A DNA stretch of 34,879 bases from Arthrobacter sp. ZGTC412. Lineage in GTDB: Bacteria > Actinomycetota > Actinomycetes > Actinomycetales > Micrococcaceae. The stretch lies in contig NZ_PJII01000015.1 in the NCBI RefSeq assembly GCF_002929215.1, positions 80,721-115,599 of the forward strand. Reading direction: 5' to 3'. Numbering within the stretch: position 1 is the first letter of the stretch; every line of letters starts with the position of its first letter. Under the pieces are notes generated by a model, which was given only the letters and a program-made list of their open reading frames with translations, ran no database searches and was not told where the DNA came from. The position numbers and the translations under genes were made by a program. Positions 22,091 to 29,796 of the stretch are shown here, one piece after another.

Positions 22091-23023
22091 ATGGTCCAGC
22101 AGGTGAACCCCGCCCTTATTAATCCGTTGATTCGTGTTTTGTCGACAGCCTATTGGTACAGAAACGAGCTTCGCGACTTCCTCGTCGTTGCAACCGGCGA
22201 TCGTTCGTTGGTCTTCCGCTACCCATGGCAGGACAAAACAATGTCTAAGCGGGACTTGGCGACAGCCTTGGTACATGACTTGACCCAGAACCAGCACAGG
22301 TACCGCGATGTGTTGGTTCGGTTCATCCTTACTGCTGCGGATATGCCAGATCCTGTATCGCTGAAACATCTGGAGGACGGCGCCAGGAAGTACCAGATGG
22401 CACGCGAGGCAATCGACGTTTTCCGTCCAATGGTTGAGCCCTACCGCAAAGAACAGGAAGAAATTACAGAGTTCCAGCGTCGGCTCCAGACCCAGAAAGA
22501 CATCGACGACTTCCGTCGACACACTAACCAGATGATCGATGATCTCAAGGTGAAATTCCTCGAATCAGAGAAGATGGCAGCACAACCTCGTGGCTATGCC
22601 CTTGAAGGCATTCTCAATGAACTGTTCGAGGTCTTTAACCTCGAATCGCGCCGGCCCTTTACGGCGTACGGAGAGCAAATCGATGGCGCTTTCACCTTGG
22701 CCGGGACTGACTACATTCTTGAGGCAAAGTGGCAGGCAAAGCCCATTGCGGCAGGTGATGTTACAGAGTTCGCGGGCAAGGTAACCCGCCGCCTGGATAA
22801 CACGCTGGGCCTGTTTGTCTCCATGTCAGGGTTTCAAAAGTCAGTCCCTGATCTTGTTGCCAGGACGGGCAGGCACTCTGTACTCCTAATGGACGGGAGC
22901 GACCTTATGGCAGTGCTGGACCGCAGATTAGCTCTCGATGAACTGATCACACGCAAAAAACGGCACGCCGCCGAGACCGGTGACATCCAGCTCCCTGCGT
23001 GGACCATTCTTGGACAACTCTGA
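22091..23023 (+). CDS. PD-(D/E)XK restriction-endonuclease-like protein
   Basis: 310 residues. The N-terminal half (~1-165) is helical with a coiled-coil-like stretch (EPYRKEQEEITEFQRRLQTQ to ~155). The C-terminal part holds the nuclease signature: GYALEGILNELFEVF (helix), GEQIDGAF (Asp), YILEAKWQAKP (E-x-K), then SMSGFQKS, as in Mrr-type and other restriction endonuclease folds. No methyltransferase gene is next to it, so it may be a type IV-like enzyme cutting modified DNA or a stand-alone defence nuclease (inference). It starts at ATG 22091 without an obvious strong ribosome-binding site. A hairpin follows its stop. Confidence 0.8.
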   Translation: MVQQVNPALINPLIRVLSTAYWYRNELRDFLVVATGDRSLVFRYPWQDKTMSKRDLATALVHDLTQNQHRYRDVLVRFILTAADMPDPVSLKHLEDGARKYQMAREAIDVFRPMVEPYRKEQEEITEFQRRLQTQKDIDDFRRHTNQMIDDLKVKFLESEKMAAQPRGYALEGILNELFEVFNLESRRPFTAYGEQIDGAFTLAGTDYILEAKWQAKPIAAGDVTEFAGKVTRRLDNTLGLFVSMSGFQKSVPDLVARTGRHSVLLMDGSDLMAVLDRRLALDELITRKKRHAAETGDIQLPAWTILGQL

Positions 23024-23026
23024 AAG

Positions 23027-23058
23027 CACACAGACACTCTGATGGTCAGAGGCGTGTG
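23027..23058 (+). terminator. Hairpin behind the nuclease gene
   Basis: CTCTGA-TGG-TCAGAG (6-bp stem) is enclosed by CACAC...GTGTG (5 bp). It begins four bases after the nuclease stop. No T-run follows, so its efficiency is uncertain. Confidence 0.45.
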
Positions 23059-23059
23059 A

Positions 23060-23674
23060 CAGGCTGGCAACAGGTATCTTCACGGTGGCGGCCTAGGTTT
23101 CGGTGTCACTCCTGCCAAACAGTGGTGGCCAGAGTTTTGGGCGCTAGCAACCATATTGGTCGATAGTCAGGACAAGACTCTAGAAGATTTGGTAGGGACT
23201 TCTCGACTCAACATCGTCGCTGAGCACTTGGAGAAGAATAAGAAATATGCCGAGGAACGAGTCAAGTCGCTCATCAGCAGCGCCCAATCTCGCTTTGAAC
23301 AAAAGAGGACCGGTAGCCTTCCGGCTAACAGACTCAATCTTTGGAAATCACCCGAGCAGTTGCGGTTGGGGTTGAAGTATTCAGAAACCACAACATGTCC
23401 GGCATGTGGCGAAGACGGAGTCGTAGAAGGCGAAGAAGTAGACAACATCCGTCTTGAGGGCGCGGGGTGGGTGCGAGTTTCGGAAGACGACTTTGTCTTT
23501 GAAGGCAGAGGATTCGGGGACGTAGCTGCCTAGTATTTCTCATGTTCCAACTGCCAGCTGGTGCTTGAAAACTATGAGCTGATGGACGCCGCAGGCATGT
23601 ACACAGCATTTGAAGTGGAAGATGATGACTTCGTCACCGATGAAGAGGAAGAACCTGCCTACGGCAACGACTAA
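23060..23674 (+). pseudogene. Zinc-ribbon protein gene broken by an in-frame amber codon
   Basis: The frame is open from just after a TGA at 23057-23059 but has no good start until TTG 23156, so the 5' part seems lost. It reads KTLEDLVGTSRLNIVAEHLE, then RLNLWKSPEQLRLGLKYS and CPAC. A TAG at 23531-23533 interrupts it, after which the same frame continues YFSCSNCQLVLENYELMDAA to the acidic end EEEEPAYGND and TAA 23672-23674. The two CxxC pairs that would make one zinc ribbon lie on opposite sides of the amber codon. It is probably a decayed partner of the nuclease neighbourhood; readthrough is possible but unproven. Confidence 0.62.
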
Positions 23675-23727
23675 GCAATGCGCTTGCCCGGTTCAGTGCC
23701 GCCCAACTTGCAGCACTCCGCCGAGTA

Positions 23728-23883
23728 CTACTGGCCTTTCCCAGATGCCTTGCCCTGGCGAATGGCAGTGTCCCATTTCCTTGGAACAGGGCCGGCCTTG
23801 GCGTGGCGCTCTTCAGGGGGTCCGGTTCCGCTGAACTCCACGTAATCTTGCTGTCTCGTAAGTTGTTCCAAAACACGCGCCAT
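23728..23883 (-). CDS. Small hypothetical protein, 51 residues
   Basis: From ATG 23883 the frame encodes MARVLEQLTRQQDYVEFSG and continues with PVPRKWDTAIRQGKASGKGQ. The composition and a well-formed ending look like a genuine small soluble protein rather than a shadow of the opposite strand. The frame is open to ATG 23925, but the inner ATG gives a more natural N-terminus. It diverges from the methyltransferase gene at 23958. No family assigned. Confidence 0.42.
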   Translation of the reverse strand: MARVLEQLTRQQDYVEFSGTGPPEERHAKAGPVPRKWDTAIRQGKASGKGQ

Positions 23884-23957
23884 AATTGCCCGCCACAGGG
23901 GTAGGTTTCGGTACGGTGCCGGCAACGGAGAAAACGCAGTCTTTCCGGGAGGTTGAT

Positions 23958-24605
23958 GTGTACCAAACTAGCAACGAAGACATCAGGAAAGCCTTCAACA
24001 AGAACGCCCGCCTTTACGACCGGTGGATGGTCTTCTTCGAGCGCTATGTCGCCGTCGGCACCCGGGATTGGGCTGTGTCGATGGCCCGCGGGGAGGTAAT
24101 CGAGATAGGGGTGGGTTCAGGTCTGAACCTCCCGCTTTACGGCCCGGGTATCGAGCATCTGACCGGAATTGAACTTTCCGAAGGGATGCTCGCCATCGCC
24201 CGCAGACGCGTAGCGGAAAGGCGAATCGACCGCGTCGAGTTGCATCACGGTGACGCGCAGGCCCTGGACTTGCCGTCCGAAAGCGCAGACACCTTCATTT
24301 CCACCTTCACGTTCTGCACCATCCCCGATCCGCTGGCCGCCAGCCGTGAGGCCTACCGTGTACTCCGCCCGGGCGGAGTATTCGTCCTGGCGGAACACGG
24401 GCGCTCCACGCACGCCCTGGGGCGTGCCGTTATGCGGGCGATCGAACCACTGTGCATCCGTGTCAGCGCCGACCACATCACCCGCGATCCCGTGCCGTAC
24501 CTAACGAACGCAGGCTTCAGCATCACCGAAGTCCAGCGCGGCGGACCCGGCGGTATCGTCTTCCGGATACTTGCCCACAAGCCCGACACGTATGGAGACC
24601 ACTGA
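23958..24605 (+). CDS. SAM-dependent class I methyltransferase
   Basis: 215 residues from GTG 23958, chosen because CGGGAGG ends five bases upstream; the frame is open to 23886 but without a ribosome-binding site. Motif I is EVIEIGVGSGLNLPLYG, followed by IELSEGMLAIARRR, the acidic/aromatic motif HHGDAQALDLPSESADTF and EAYRVLRPGGVFVLAEHG. This is the Methyltransf_11/UbiE-like fold, closest in style to small-molecule or phospholipid N-methyltransferases. It lacks the conserved cysteine set of arsenite methyltransferase ArsM, so a direct arsenic role is unlikely. Soluble, probably cytoplasmic. Confidence 0.85.
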   Translation: MYQTSNEDIRKAFNKNARLYDRWMVFFERYVAVGTRDWAVSMARGEVIEIGVGSGLNLPLYGPGIEHLTGIELSEGMLAIARRRVAERRIDRVELHHGDAQALDLPSESADTFISTFTFCTIPDPLAASREAYRVLRPGGVFVLAEHGRSTHALGRAVMRAIEPLCIRVSADHITRDPVPYLTNAGFSITEVQRGGPGGIVFRILAHKPDTYGDH

Positions 24606-24798
24606 GGGAGAGCCACCTGGGACCATCTACTGGCGCGGCCCGCCCAAAATCCTAGAGCCAACGAGGCACTTGTCCGAAGAAGACAGCCCCGAGGAACGCC
24701 GGAGCCTTGCCGACCCCATTATTGCGGGCCGCCCCGCCATCTCCCCTGCTGATCGAAACCGACACCGATCACGCGTCTCCGGTCCTAAGTCTTGCCAC

Positions 24799-24826
24799 AC
24801 CAATAGTAAGTGTGCTTACTATTGGT
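24799..24826. promoter_or_regulatory. 12-bp perfect palindrome upstream of the PRC/DUF2382 gene
   Basis: ACCAATAGTAAG and CTTACTATTGGT flank the spacer TGTG. It lies 46 bp before ATG 24872, in AT-rich DNA unlike its surroundings, where a promoter/operator would be expected. The gap 24606-24871 holds no gene I can support. Confidence 0.6.
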
Positions 24827-24871
24827 TTGGGGGAAGGCCAGAAGGCCGTAACACCAATCCAAGGAGACAGT

Positions 24872-25656
24872 ATGGTTGCCAAGGAAAACATCGATACCCT
24901 GCTCAACGCCAGCGGAAACGTCCTCAGCGCCGATGGAGACAAAATCGGTTCCATCGGGCAGGTTTACGCGGATGATGAGACGGGCCAGCCCACCTTTGTC
25001 ACCGTCAAAACGGGTCTGTTCGGCACGTCCGAATCGTTTGTCCCCCTTGAGGGTGCACGGACCGAGGGCACGACATCGTTGTTCCCTACGGCAAAGACCA
25101 GGTTAAGGACGCGCCGCGCGTAGCCGAAGACGGCCACCTCGAGCCGGCTGAGGAAGAGCGGCTTTACGCCCACTACAACCTCGGCGGCGGCACCTCGTAC
25201 ACCGACACTACTTCCAGGACCGGCACAGCCGACACGGGGGAACGGACCGGCACGGTCGGGCATGACACCTCCGGGCCCACCACCGATGACGCGATGACAC
25301 GCTCCGAAGAACAACTGCGCGTCGGAACTGAGAAGCAGGCGGCAGGCCGGGCCCGGCTCCGTAAGTACGTCACCACCGAGAACGTCACCAAGACCGTCCC
25401 GGTCCAGCGCGAAGAAGTCCGGCTCGAACGCGAACCCATCACCGACGCCAACATCGGCAACGCGATGGACGGCCCCGCGATCAGCGAGGAAGAACACGAA
25501 GTCATCCTTCACGAAGAACGCCCCGTAGTGCAGAAGGAAACCGTCCCGGTCGAACGGGTCCGATTGGACAAGGACACCGTGACCGAAAACGTCACCGTCA
25601 ACGAGGAAGTCCGCAAGGAAAACATCGAAACAGACACCGACGACACCCGCCGCTAA
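24872..25656 (+). pseudogene. PRC-barrel/DUF2382 stress protein gene with a frameshift
   Basis: ATG 24872 follows AAGGAG and encodes a PRC-barrel domain (GDKIGSIGQVYADDETGQPT, then TVKTGLFGTSESFVPLEG). At about 25052-25068 the frame shifts: the expected continuation GHDIVVPYGKDQVKDAPRVA lies in the -1 frame. That frame runs on through an acidic linker and the DUF2382 (YsnF/AvaK) domain, with repeated VPVQREEVRLEREPITD and VPVERVRLDKDTVTENV units, to TAA 25656. In the ATG frame translation stops at 25123. Loss of one base is the simplest cause; a sequencing error is possible, and no convincing slippery heptamer is seen. Intact relatives (~260 residues) are general-stress proteins. Confidence 0.82.
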
Positions 25657-25665
25657 ACAATCGGC

Positions 25666-25702
25666 TGTCAGGGGCCCGGGCACTTCGCCCGGGCCCCTGA
25701 CA
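25666..25702. terminator. Strong terminator hairpin
   Basis: TGTCAGGGGCCCGGGC pairs perfectly with GCCCGGGCCCCTGACA over the loop ACTTC, a 16-bp stem 9 bp after the DUF2382 stop codon. No T-run, but very stable. Confidence 0.85.
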
Positions 25703-26113
25703 CACCCGCTGGAGGACCTAAGCGATCAATCAGCTAGTGGACGGCCGAGGATAGGCCGGTATGCGGTGGCAGTTCGGGACCTGCGGAAGCTCTCCTCGAC
25801 GCCTATTTCGTACCAGAAAATGGCACCCGGTTCCGGCCCGCACCCTTTCGTGTGTCCGCAGTAAAGCGAAGCCGGGTGTCAGCCTGAGGGATCCCCGGCG
25901 ATCCCGTTCTCCTTGCTTCAGGAACTCCACAACGGTTCCCAAGCCACGGAAAAAGTGGCCCTGAAAACACTTCCGGCCGTCTCTCAACCCTAGGGATACG
26001 AGGCGTCTCACAGACCACGTGGCCGCTGCACGGACGTGCGGGACATTTAGGGGGAACCCTGGAGTTCTCCAACTCGCGCCAATCGCGCAGTTCTCAGCCT
26101 GCGCAGCCCATGG
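25703..26113. other. Intergenic region, no gene seen
   Basis: About 410 bp with no reading frame that looks coding on either strand, no clear repeat and no RNA gene that I recognise. Confidence 0.5.
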
Positions 26114-26923
26114 TCAAGGTCCAACCGGGCCGCGGAGCGAGCGAAGGAACGTCCTCACCTCGAAATTGAAGGCGTCGGCTGCCTCAACGTTGCTCAGATG
26201 CCCAACGCCGGGAAGAACGACGAGCTGCGATGCGGAAATTTTCGTGTGCAGTGCCTTCCCGACCGCCAGCGGCGATCGCGCATCGAGTTCGCCATGCAGT
26301 ACCAGTGTCGGGACGTCGATGTTCGGGAGGATGCCGCGAAGATCGGCATTCGCCATAGCTCGGAGCATCGTCAAACTAGCTCGCGGATGGATACCGGACA
26401 TCAGGGCGAGTGTCTGTTCGGCCATTTCTCGCGGTGCAGACTCGGTGAGCATGCCGGGCAGGTACTTGGGCAGCCAGTCGTCGGGAGGCTGTGTGACTTC
26501 CTCGCTGATCAACTGAACGCGCCGCTGCACCTCGTCGGCTGGCAGGGAGCCGGCCCAACCGGCATACGCCCCTGCCAGGATCAGGCTTCTGGGCAGGCTC
26601 GGGTGTCGTTCATAGAGCGCCAGGGCAAGTGCTCCACCGAACGACAAGCCAAGGACGTGCGGGCGATTCAGGCCGAGCACTCTTACAAACTCGGCCAGGC
26701 TGTCGGCGTAGTCTCCCATGCAGAAGGACTCGGGCGGATCATCGGATCGTCCGCAGCCAGGAGCGTCCCAGGCGACAACATTGAACTCGTCATCGAGAGC
26801 GTCGAACTGCGGGCCCCAGGATCGGCTGTCAAATCCAAAGCCCCCATGGAGAAGAACGAGGGGATCGCCCGATCCAGCAGCCCGGTAGTTGATTTTGAGG
26901 CCGGACACGGTAACTGCGCCCAC
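26114..26923 (-). CDS. Alpha/beta hydrolase
   Basis: 269 residues with a complete alpha/beta-hydrolase core. Oxyanion-hole motif LVLLHGGFGF (~22-31), nucleophile elbow GLSFGG with the catalytic serine (~94), acid in LVLHGELDARSP (Asp ~213) and histidine in LPGVGHLSN (~240). The N-terminal GLKINYRAAGSGDPLVLLHG is typical of small esterases, haloperoxidase-like and C-C hydrolases. No signal peptide. Substrate cannot be read from sequence. Its start lies near a truncated relic on the same strand (26990-27260), suggesting a recombination junction just upstream. Confidence 0.88.
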   Translation of the reverse strand: MGAVTVSGLKINYRAAGSGDPLVLLHGGFGFDSRSWGPQFDALDDEFNVVAWDAPGCGRSDDPPESFCMGDYADSLAEFVRVLGLNRPHVLGLSFGGALALALYERHPSLPRSLILAGAYAGWAGSLPADEVQRRVQLISEEVTQPPDDWLPKYLPGMLTESAPREMAEQTLALMSGIHPRASLTMLRAMANADLRGILPNIDVPTLVLHGELDARSPLAVGKALHTKISASQLVVLPGVGHLSNVEAADAFNFEVRTFLRSLRGPVGP

Positions 26924-26989
26924 CTACGTATCTTGACATCCGGTGACCAAGCCTGGCAACGCTGCAGCAATGCGCGGCACTCTTCCTGG

Positions 26990-27260
26990 GACGCCCAATG
27001 TAATCGGCTGCTGCCGGTCCTTTCATCCCCACATGGTTGTGCCCGGGCCTGATCCTATGGGCCTTCAGCGCCTCCCACAGCGCCGCAGGAGCTTGCGGTT
27101 CTTCCTTATTCAGCAGGCACCAGCTGGTGTAAAGGCCGTACAGCTCATCAGGGCCCAGACCCGTGTCCTTGTCCTGTTCCTCGTCAATTGCCTGGGCGAA
27201 AACACCTCGAAATGCGGATGGCTCGTCACAACTGAATATGTCACTCCAATCGGAGCCCAC
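26990..27260 (-). pseudogene. 3'-truncated DNA-binding-like gene relic, copy 1
   Basis: The frame from GTG 27260 reads SDIFSCDEPSAFRGVFAQAI, then DELYGLYTSWCLLNKEEPQA, ALWEALKAHRIRPGHNHVGM and KGPAAADYI. After that the sequence stops resembling protein and runs into the hydrolase promoter region. The helical second half resembles winged-helix C-terminal domains of phage/plasmid primase-type or related proteins, but this is a weak impression. A second copy of the last 40 residues, with an intact end, lies at 28905-29039 on the other strand. So this copy is truncated after ADYI. Confidence 0.5.
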
Positions 27261-27397
27261 TAGGACGGCCCGAACGGTGACCGGTGAGTATTACCGGCAG
27301 AATCTATTTCTCTGTGGCCTCGGCGGGCTCGATGAGCTCCATCGAACCGCAGTAGCTCCACTCGATGTTGAAATCAGCAGCGTGTAACGTCTGGTCG

Positions 27398-27433
27398 GAA
27401 AGCCCGTCGGCCCCCCCCAAGTGGCGGGCTTTC
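27398..27433. terminator. Terminator-like hairpin
   Basis: GAAAGCCCG (27398-27406) pairs with CGGGCTTTC (27425-27433), followed by TTT. The loop contains a run of eight Cs. The A/T ends on both arms suit termination in either direction. Which gene it serves is unclear, since 27261-27397 holds no convincing gene. Confidence 0.6.
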
Positions 27434-27639
27434 TTTGCGCCCAAAATGTCGGCCGTGCCGGTGGAAGATCCTCCCTGAATTTTGCTGGCCACCACGTTTG
27501 GCTTGGGCTCACGATGACGGTCCCTGCAGCGGTGGATTACATTTTGTCCGGCCAGCCCAGTCATCTAACCCGCCATAATTTCAGGGCGTCATCTGTCACG
27601 CCGTGATGCTCGCCCCATATAGAGGGGAATTGATTTGAG

Positions 27640-27700
27640 GGGCCGACGGCGACTGGGGGTATGAACCGTCTCTTGGATGGGTTCACTTCGCCGCCGACCC
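27640..27700. other. Compound dyad in gene-free region
   Basis: An outer stem GGGCCGACGGCGA (27640-27652) with TCGCCGCCGACCC (27688-27700), 11 of 13 paired, encloses an inner stem TGAACC/GGTTCA (27662-27685). It is the clearest structure in the ~660-bp stretch 27434-28094, which has no supportable gene. Could be an RNA structure or an element end. Confidence 0.35.
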
Positions 27701-27781
27701 GGCTATACGCCACGCCTCCGCGCGGCAAATCTACGTCCCCTCCGGCAAACGATATCCCACTCCAACTTTTTCTGTCACTAG

Positions 27782-27797
27782 GATTGGGTACCCAATC
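27782..27797. promoter_or_regulatory. 16-bp perfect palindrome GATTGGGTACCCAATC
   Basis: Uninterrupted 16-bp palindrome, operator-like. No gene starts close by; the next one begins at 28095. It may be the leftover control site of a lost gene. Confidence 0.4.
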
Positions 27798-28094
27798 TCT
27801 CTAAGGGGGACGTAGGCCTTCCGCCGAGGCAACACGCGGGCGGGAGTCGGCAGTCAAGCACGATCGTTGTCGAGACTGGTGCGGTACTCAGTGCCTGCGC
27901 CAGCGTGACCCGAGGCTTTGCACCATACGCTGCCATAGACGCGAGTCCGTCCAGGCGCTGCCGAAGATGAGCTATCAAGCTCACAGCCTGTCCCTCAAGA
28001 TCGCCACAATTTATCCTGCCTATGGATAAAGGTGCTTCTCGGGGCTTCCATCGATCCTTAGTGTGGTTACACGCGCTCGTCCGGGGGGAACCAA

Positions 28095-28259
28095 ATGAAG
28101 AACATCAACTTAGGTGCAGAGCAGACAGAGCACGAAGCCCTGCAAGAACCTGACCTCCCCGAAACACCCGAGGTCCGGCAGCGTTCACTTGAAGAGTGGA
28201 TGGGCGATCCCCTGTCGGCACTGCGAAAGCCCCAATTCGATCGCGCAGACTGGCCCTGA
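28095..28259 (+). CDS. Small acidic hypothetical protein, 54 residues
   Basis: ATG 28095 follows CGGGGGGAACCAA, a usable ribosome-binding site. The 54 residues begin MKNINLGAEQTEHEALQEPD and end RKPQFDRADWP. It is acidic at the N-terminus, with a Trp-containing segment EEWMGDPLSALR. It is not a shadow of any larger gene. Convergent with the small gene at 28363-28638. No family recognised. Confidence 0.58.
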   Translation: MKNINLGAEQTEHEALQEPDLPETPEVRQRSLEEWMGDPLSALRKPQFDRADWP

Positions 28260-28362
28260 TTCATCACACTCCAAGCTGTTTTGCTCCCGCCGGACAATAT
28301 CGGGGGCGGACCACCCCGGTGATACCGCCGGTATCCCCGGGGCGTCCTACAAACCCCAGCGC

Positions 28363-28638
28363 TTATCGGCGCTTTCCGGGCTGCGTTGCATCGAAGAACT
28401 GCAATTCCCCGCTGGTTGGGCCGCCTACGCCCGTTCCTTTCTCGCGGATAAAATCCAGATCCTCACGGGAAAGCAGCATCTGGCCGTGCCCGTCGACTTC
28501 AACGTGCCCCGCGGAATTCTGGCTGATCATGGCAGCGACAGTGCGGGGCACCGTCACACATCCTGGGTTGTCCAAAAGCCACTGACGCGTCTGTGAATCA
28601 AGTCGGTCCCACTCGTCTTTGAGTGTCATCTCGTACAT
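28363..28638 (-). CDS. Small conserved protein, copy A of a duplicated pair
   Basis: 91 residues from ATG 28638, with GAAAGGGTGA as ribosome-binding site. It begins MYEMTLKDEWDRLDSQTRQW, then LLDNPGCVTVPRTVAAMISQ and GHGQMLLSREDLDFIREKG. Short soluble proteins of this pattern are widespread in Arthrobacter-like genomes; I know no function. It is nearly identical to copy B (30075-30308) over the first ~68 residues, then diverges (GVGGPTSGELQFFDATQPGK). The duplicated DNA includes the region upstream of the start, so promoter and gene were copied together. Confidence 0.75.
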   Translation of the reverse strand: MYEMTLKDEWDRLDSQTRQWLLDNPGCVTVPRTVAAMISQNSAGHVEVDGHGQMLLSREDLDFIREKGTGVGGPTSGELQFFDATQPGKRR

Positions 28639-28735
28639 TCACCCTTTCCCGTTTCCCCAAAACCCCGCCCGGGGCTTGAGATTCCGCTAAGAGTACGTCT
28701 CAGATCAAAAGAAGAACAGTGTCCCTTTACCAAAC
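28432..28735. repeat. Segmental duplication, copy A (partner 30102-30402)
   Basis: About 300 bp, same orientation, repeated at 30102-30402. It covers most of the small gene plus ~95 bp upstream, including the shared stretches CTAAGAGTACGTC and TCAAAAGAAGAACAG. Most differences inside the gene are silent; the segment just upstream of the start is the least conserved. Confidence 0.85.
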
Positions 28736-28904
28736 CCCGAATCAAGGCTTGTCGAAACTTTTAGCCGTCTTTGCCGTCCTGGGTAGCGGCTTTCAGCGTG
28801 ACGAAGGATGGAGAGGTTCAATGAGAGCCCTGTCTTGACCGTTACCCAGGTGGGTTCGCAGGTCCGGTCGTCGGCGCAGATTTGTCCGGTGGAGCCTGAT
28901 TTTT

Positions 28905-29039
28905 GCTTTCGACGGAGCCTACGCGGCCCTGTGCGAGCCGCTCAAGGTCCACACGACCAAGACCGAACACAACCACTTGGGGATTAAAGGACCGGCAGCG
29001 GCCGGCTACATCATTGCCAGCACACCCGATCTGGTCTGA
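28905..29039 (+). pseudogene. DNA-binding-like gene relic, copy 2 (C-terminal end)
   Basis: The frame reads AYAALCEPLKVHTTKTEHNH, LGIKGPAAAGYI and IASTPDLV to TGA 29037-29039. It aligns with the end of the relic at 26990-27260 (APAALWEALKAHRIRPGHNH, VGMKGPAAADYI) and supplies the missing C-terminus. DNA such as AAAGGACCGGCAGC is shared. No start or N-terminal half is present. The two relics lie ~1.9 kb apart in opposite orientation. 28639-28904 and 29040-29287 hold no supportable gene. Confidence 0.55.
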
Positions 29040-29287
29040 CTGCGCTATGCGCCGCATGGAGGGGTGGGAGCCCGGATTGCCCGCATGGGACCGGAGCGTT
29101 CCCCCTCCAGTCGCCCCACTGCACCCATCTGAAGGACTAGGTCCCCCCGTACGCTTCAGAGAGAAGTCGAAGGCCTTGTATTTGCTGTGCGGAACAGGCA
29201 GCGCGAGGGAAGTCTTACTCCCGCAAGGGCTAAACGCCGCGGTACCGGGATGGCGAACCGGCAGGCGTCGCCGACGCAAACGTTAGC

Positions 29288-29313
29288 CTCCAGCCGCAAC
29301 GGAGCGGCTGGAG
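29288..29313 (+). terminator. Terminator-like hairpin
   Basis: CTCCAGCCGC, loop AACGGA, GCGGCTGGAG: a perfect 10-bp stem followed by TTGTT. No clear gene ends immediately before it. Confidence 0.6.
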
Positions 29314-29358
29314 TTGTTACCAAAGTGTGCTCAAGTGTTTATTGTTACGTATTGTTAC
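29314..29358 (+). repeat. Three TTGTTAC repeats
   Basis: TTGTTAC occurs at 29314-29320, 29342-29348 and 29352-29358; the last two are in a tandem TATTGTTACG/TATTGTTACT. They lie 127-171 bp upstream of the small gene at 29485, in AT-rich DNA. They may be an operator or a degenerate iteron set. Otherwise 29359-29484 shows nothing. Confidence 0.35.
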
Positions 29359-29484
29359 TCATGTGACTTGCAATTAGGATTGATTTTATGGTGCTTCTCC
29401 GGGACGGGGGCCATCCTCCGTATCCAGCCGGGCCTGCACCACCAGTGCTTTCAGCGTTGATAGCACTGTGAAGGAGGCGCTCCA

Positions 29485-29739
29485 ATGGGGGAAATTCCTG
29501 GCGGCACGCTGGCTTCCAGCACACGATCCCGGCGATTGTCCGCGTTCGTCCACCACACCATGACTCGTGCACGGACGTTAGCTGTTCCCTACAGGCTCGG
29601 TGAAGTAGTTATCGGTGATGATCCCTTCAATGGCCGCAGGGAAGGTTCGGTGGCCGTCAAGTTCGGGACGTTTGTGGGTCTGCAGACGGGAGACCAGATC
29701 TTCTTCTACGACTATCGGCAATTGAGACGGCCCGATTAG
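29485..29739 (+). CDS. Small hypothetical protein, 84 residues
   Basis: ATG 29485 follows a strong ribosome-binding site AAGGAGG eight bases upstream, which decides the start. The first ~30 residues are basic and Ser/Thr-rich. The remainder looks folded: LAVPYRLGEVVIGDDPFNGR, then SVAVKFGTFVGLQTGDQIFF and YDYRQLRRPD, probably beta-strand rich. No family recognised. The helix-turn-helix gene follows 57 bp later on the same strand and could be co-transcribed. Confidence 0.62.
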   Translation: MGEIPGGTLASSTRSRRLSAFVHHTMTRARTLAVPYRLGEVVIGDDPFNGRREGSVAVKFGTFVGLQTGDQIFFYDYRQLRRPD

Positions 29740-29796
29740 CAATCAGTCCAATCCAAGTCAGCCCATCTGATCAGAACCCGCAGGAGTCTGGCCAAA

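Noticed and set aside
23958-24605. Methyltransferase as ArsM
   Set aside because: Lacks the conserved cysteines of arsenite methyltransferases and sits far from the ars operon.
25040-25050. CCCCC run as a programmed -1 slippage site in the PRC/DUF2382 gene
   Set aside because: The -1 frame has a TGA directly after the run, so the shift must lie further downstream.
27304-27564. 86-codon minus-strand frame across the terminator hairpin
   Set aside because: No RBS, and it runs through a terminator-like structure; only the last ~25 residues look plausible.
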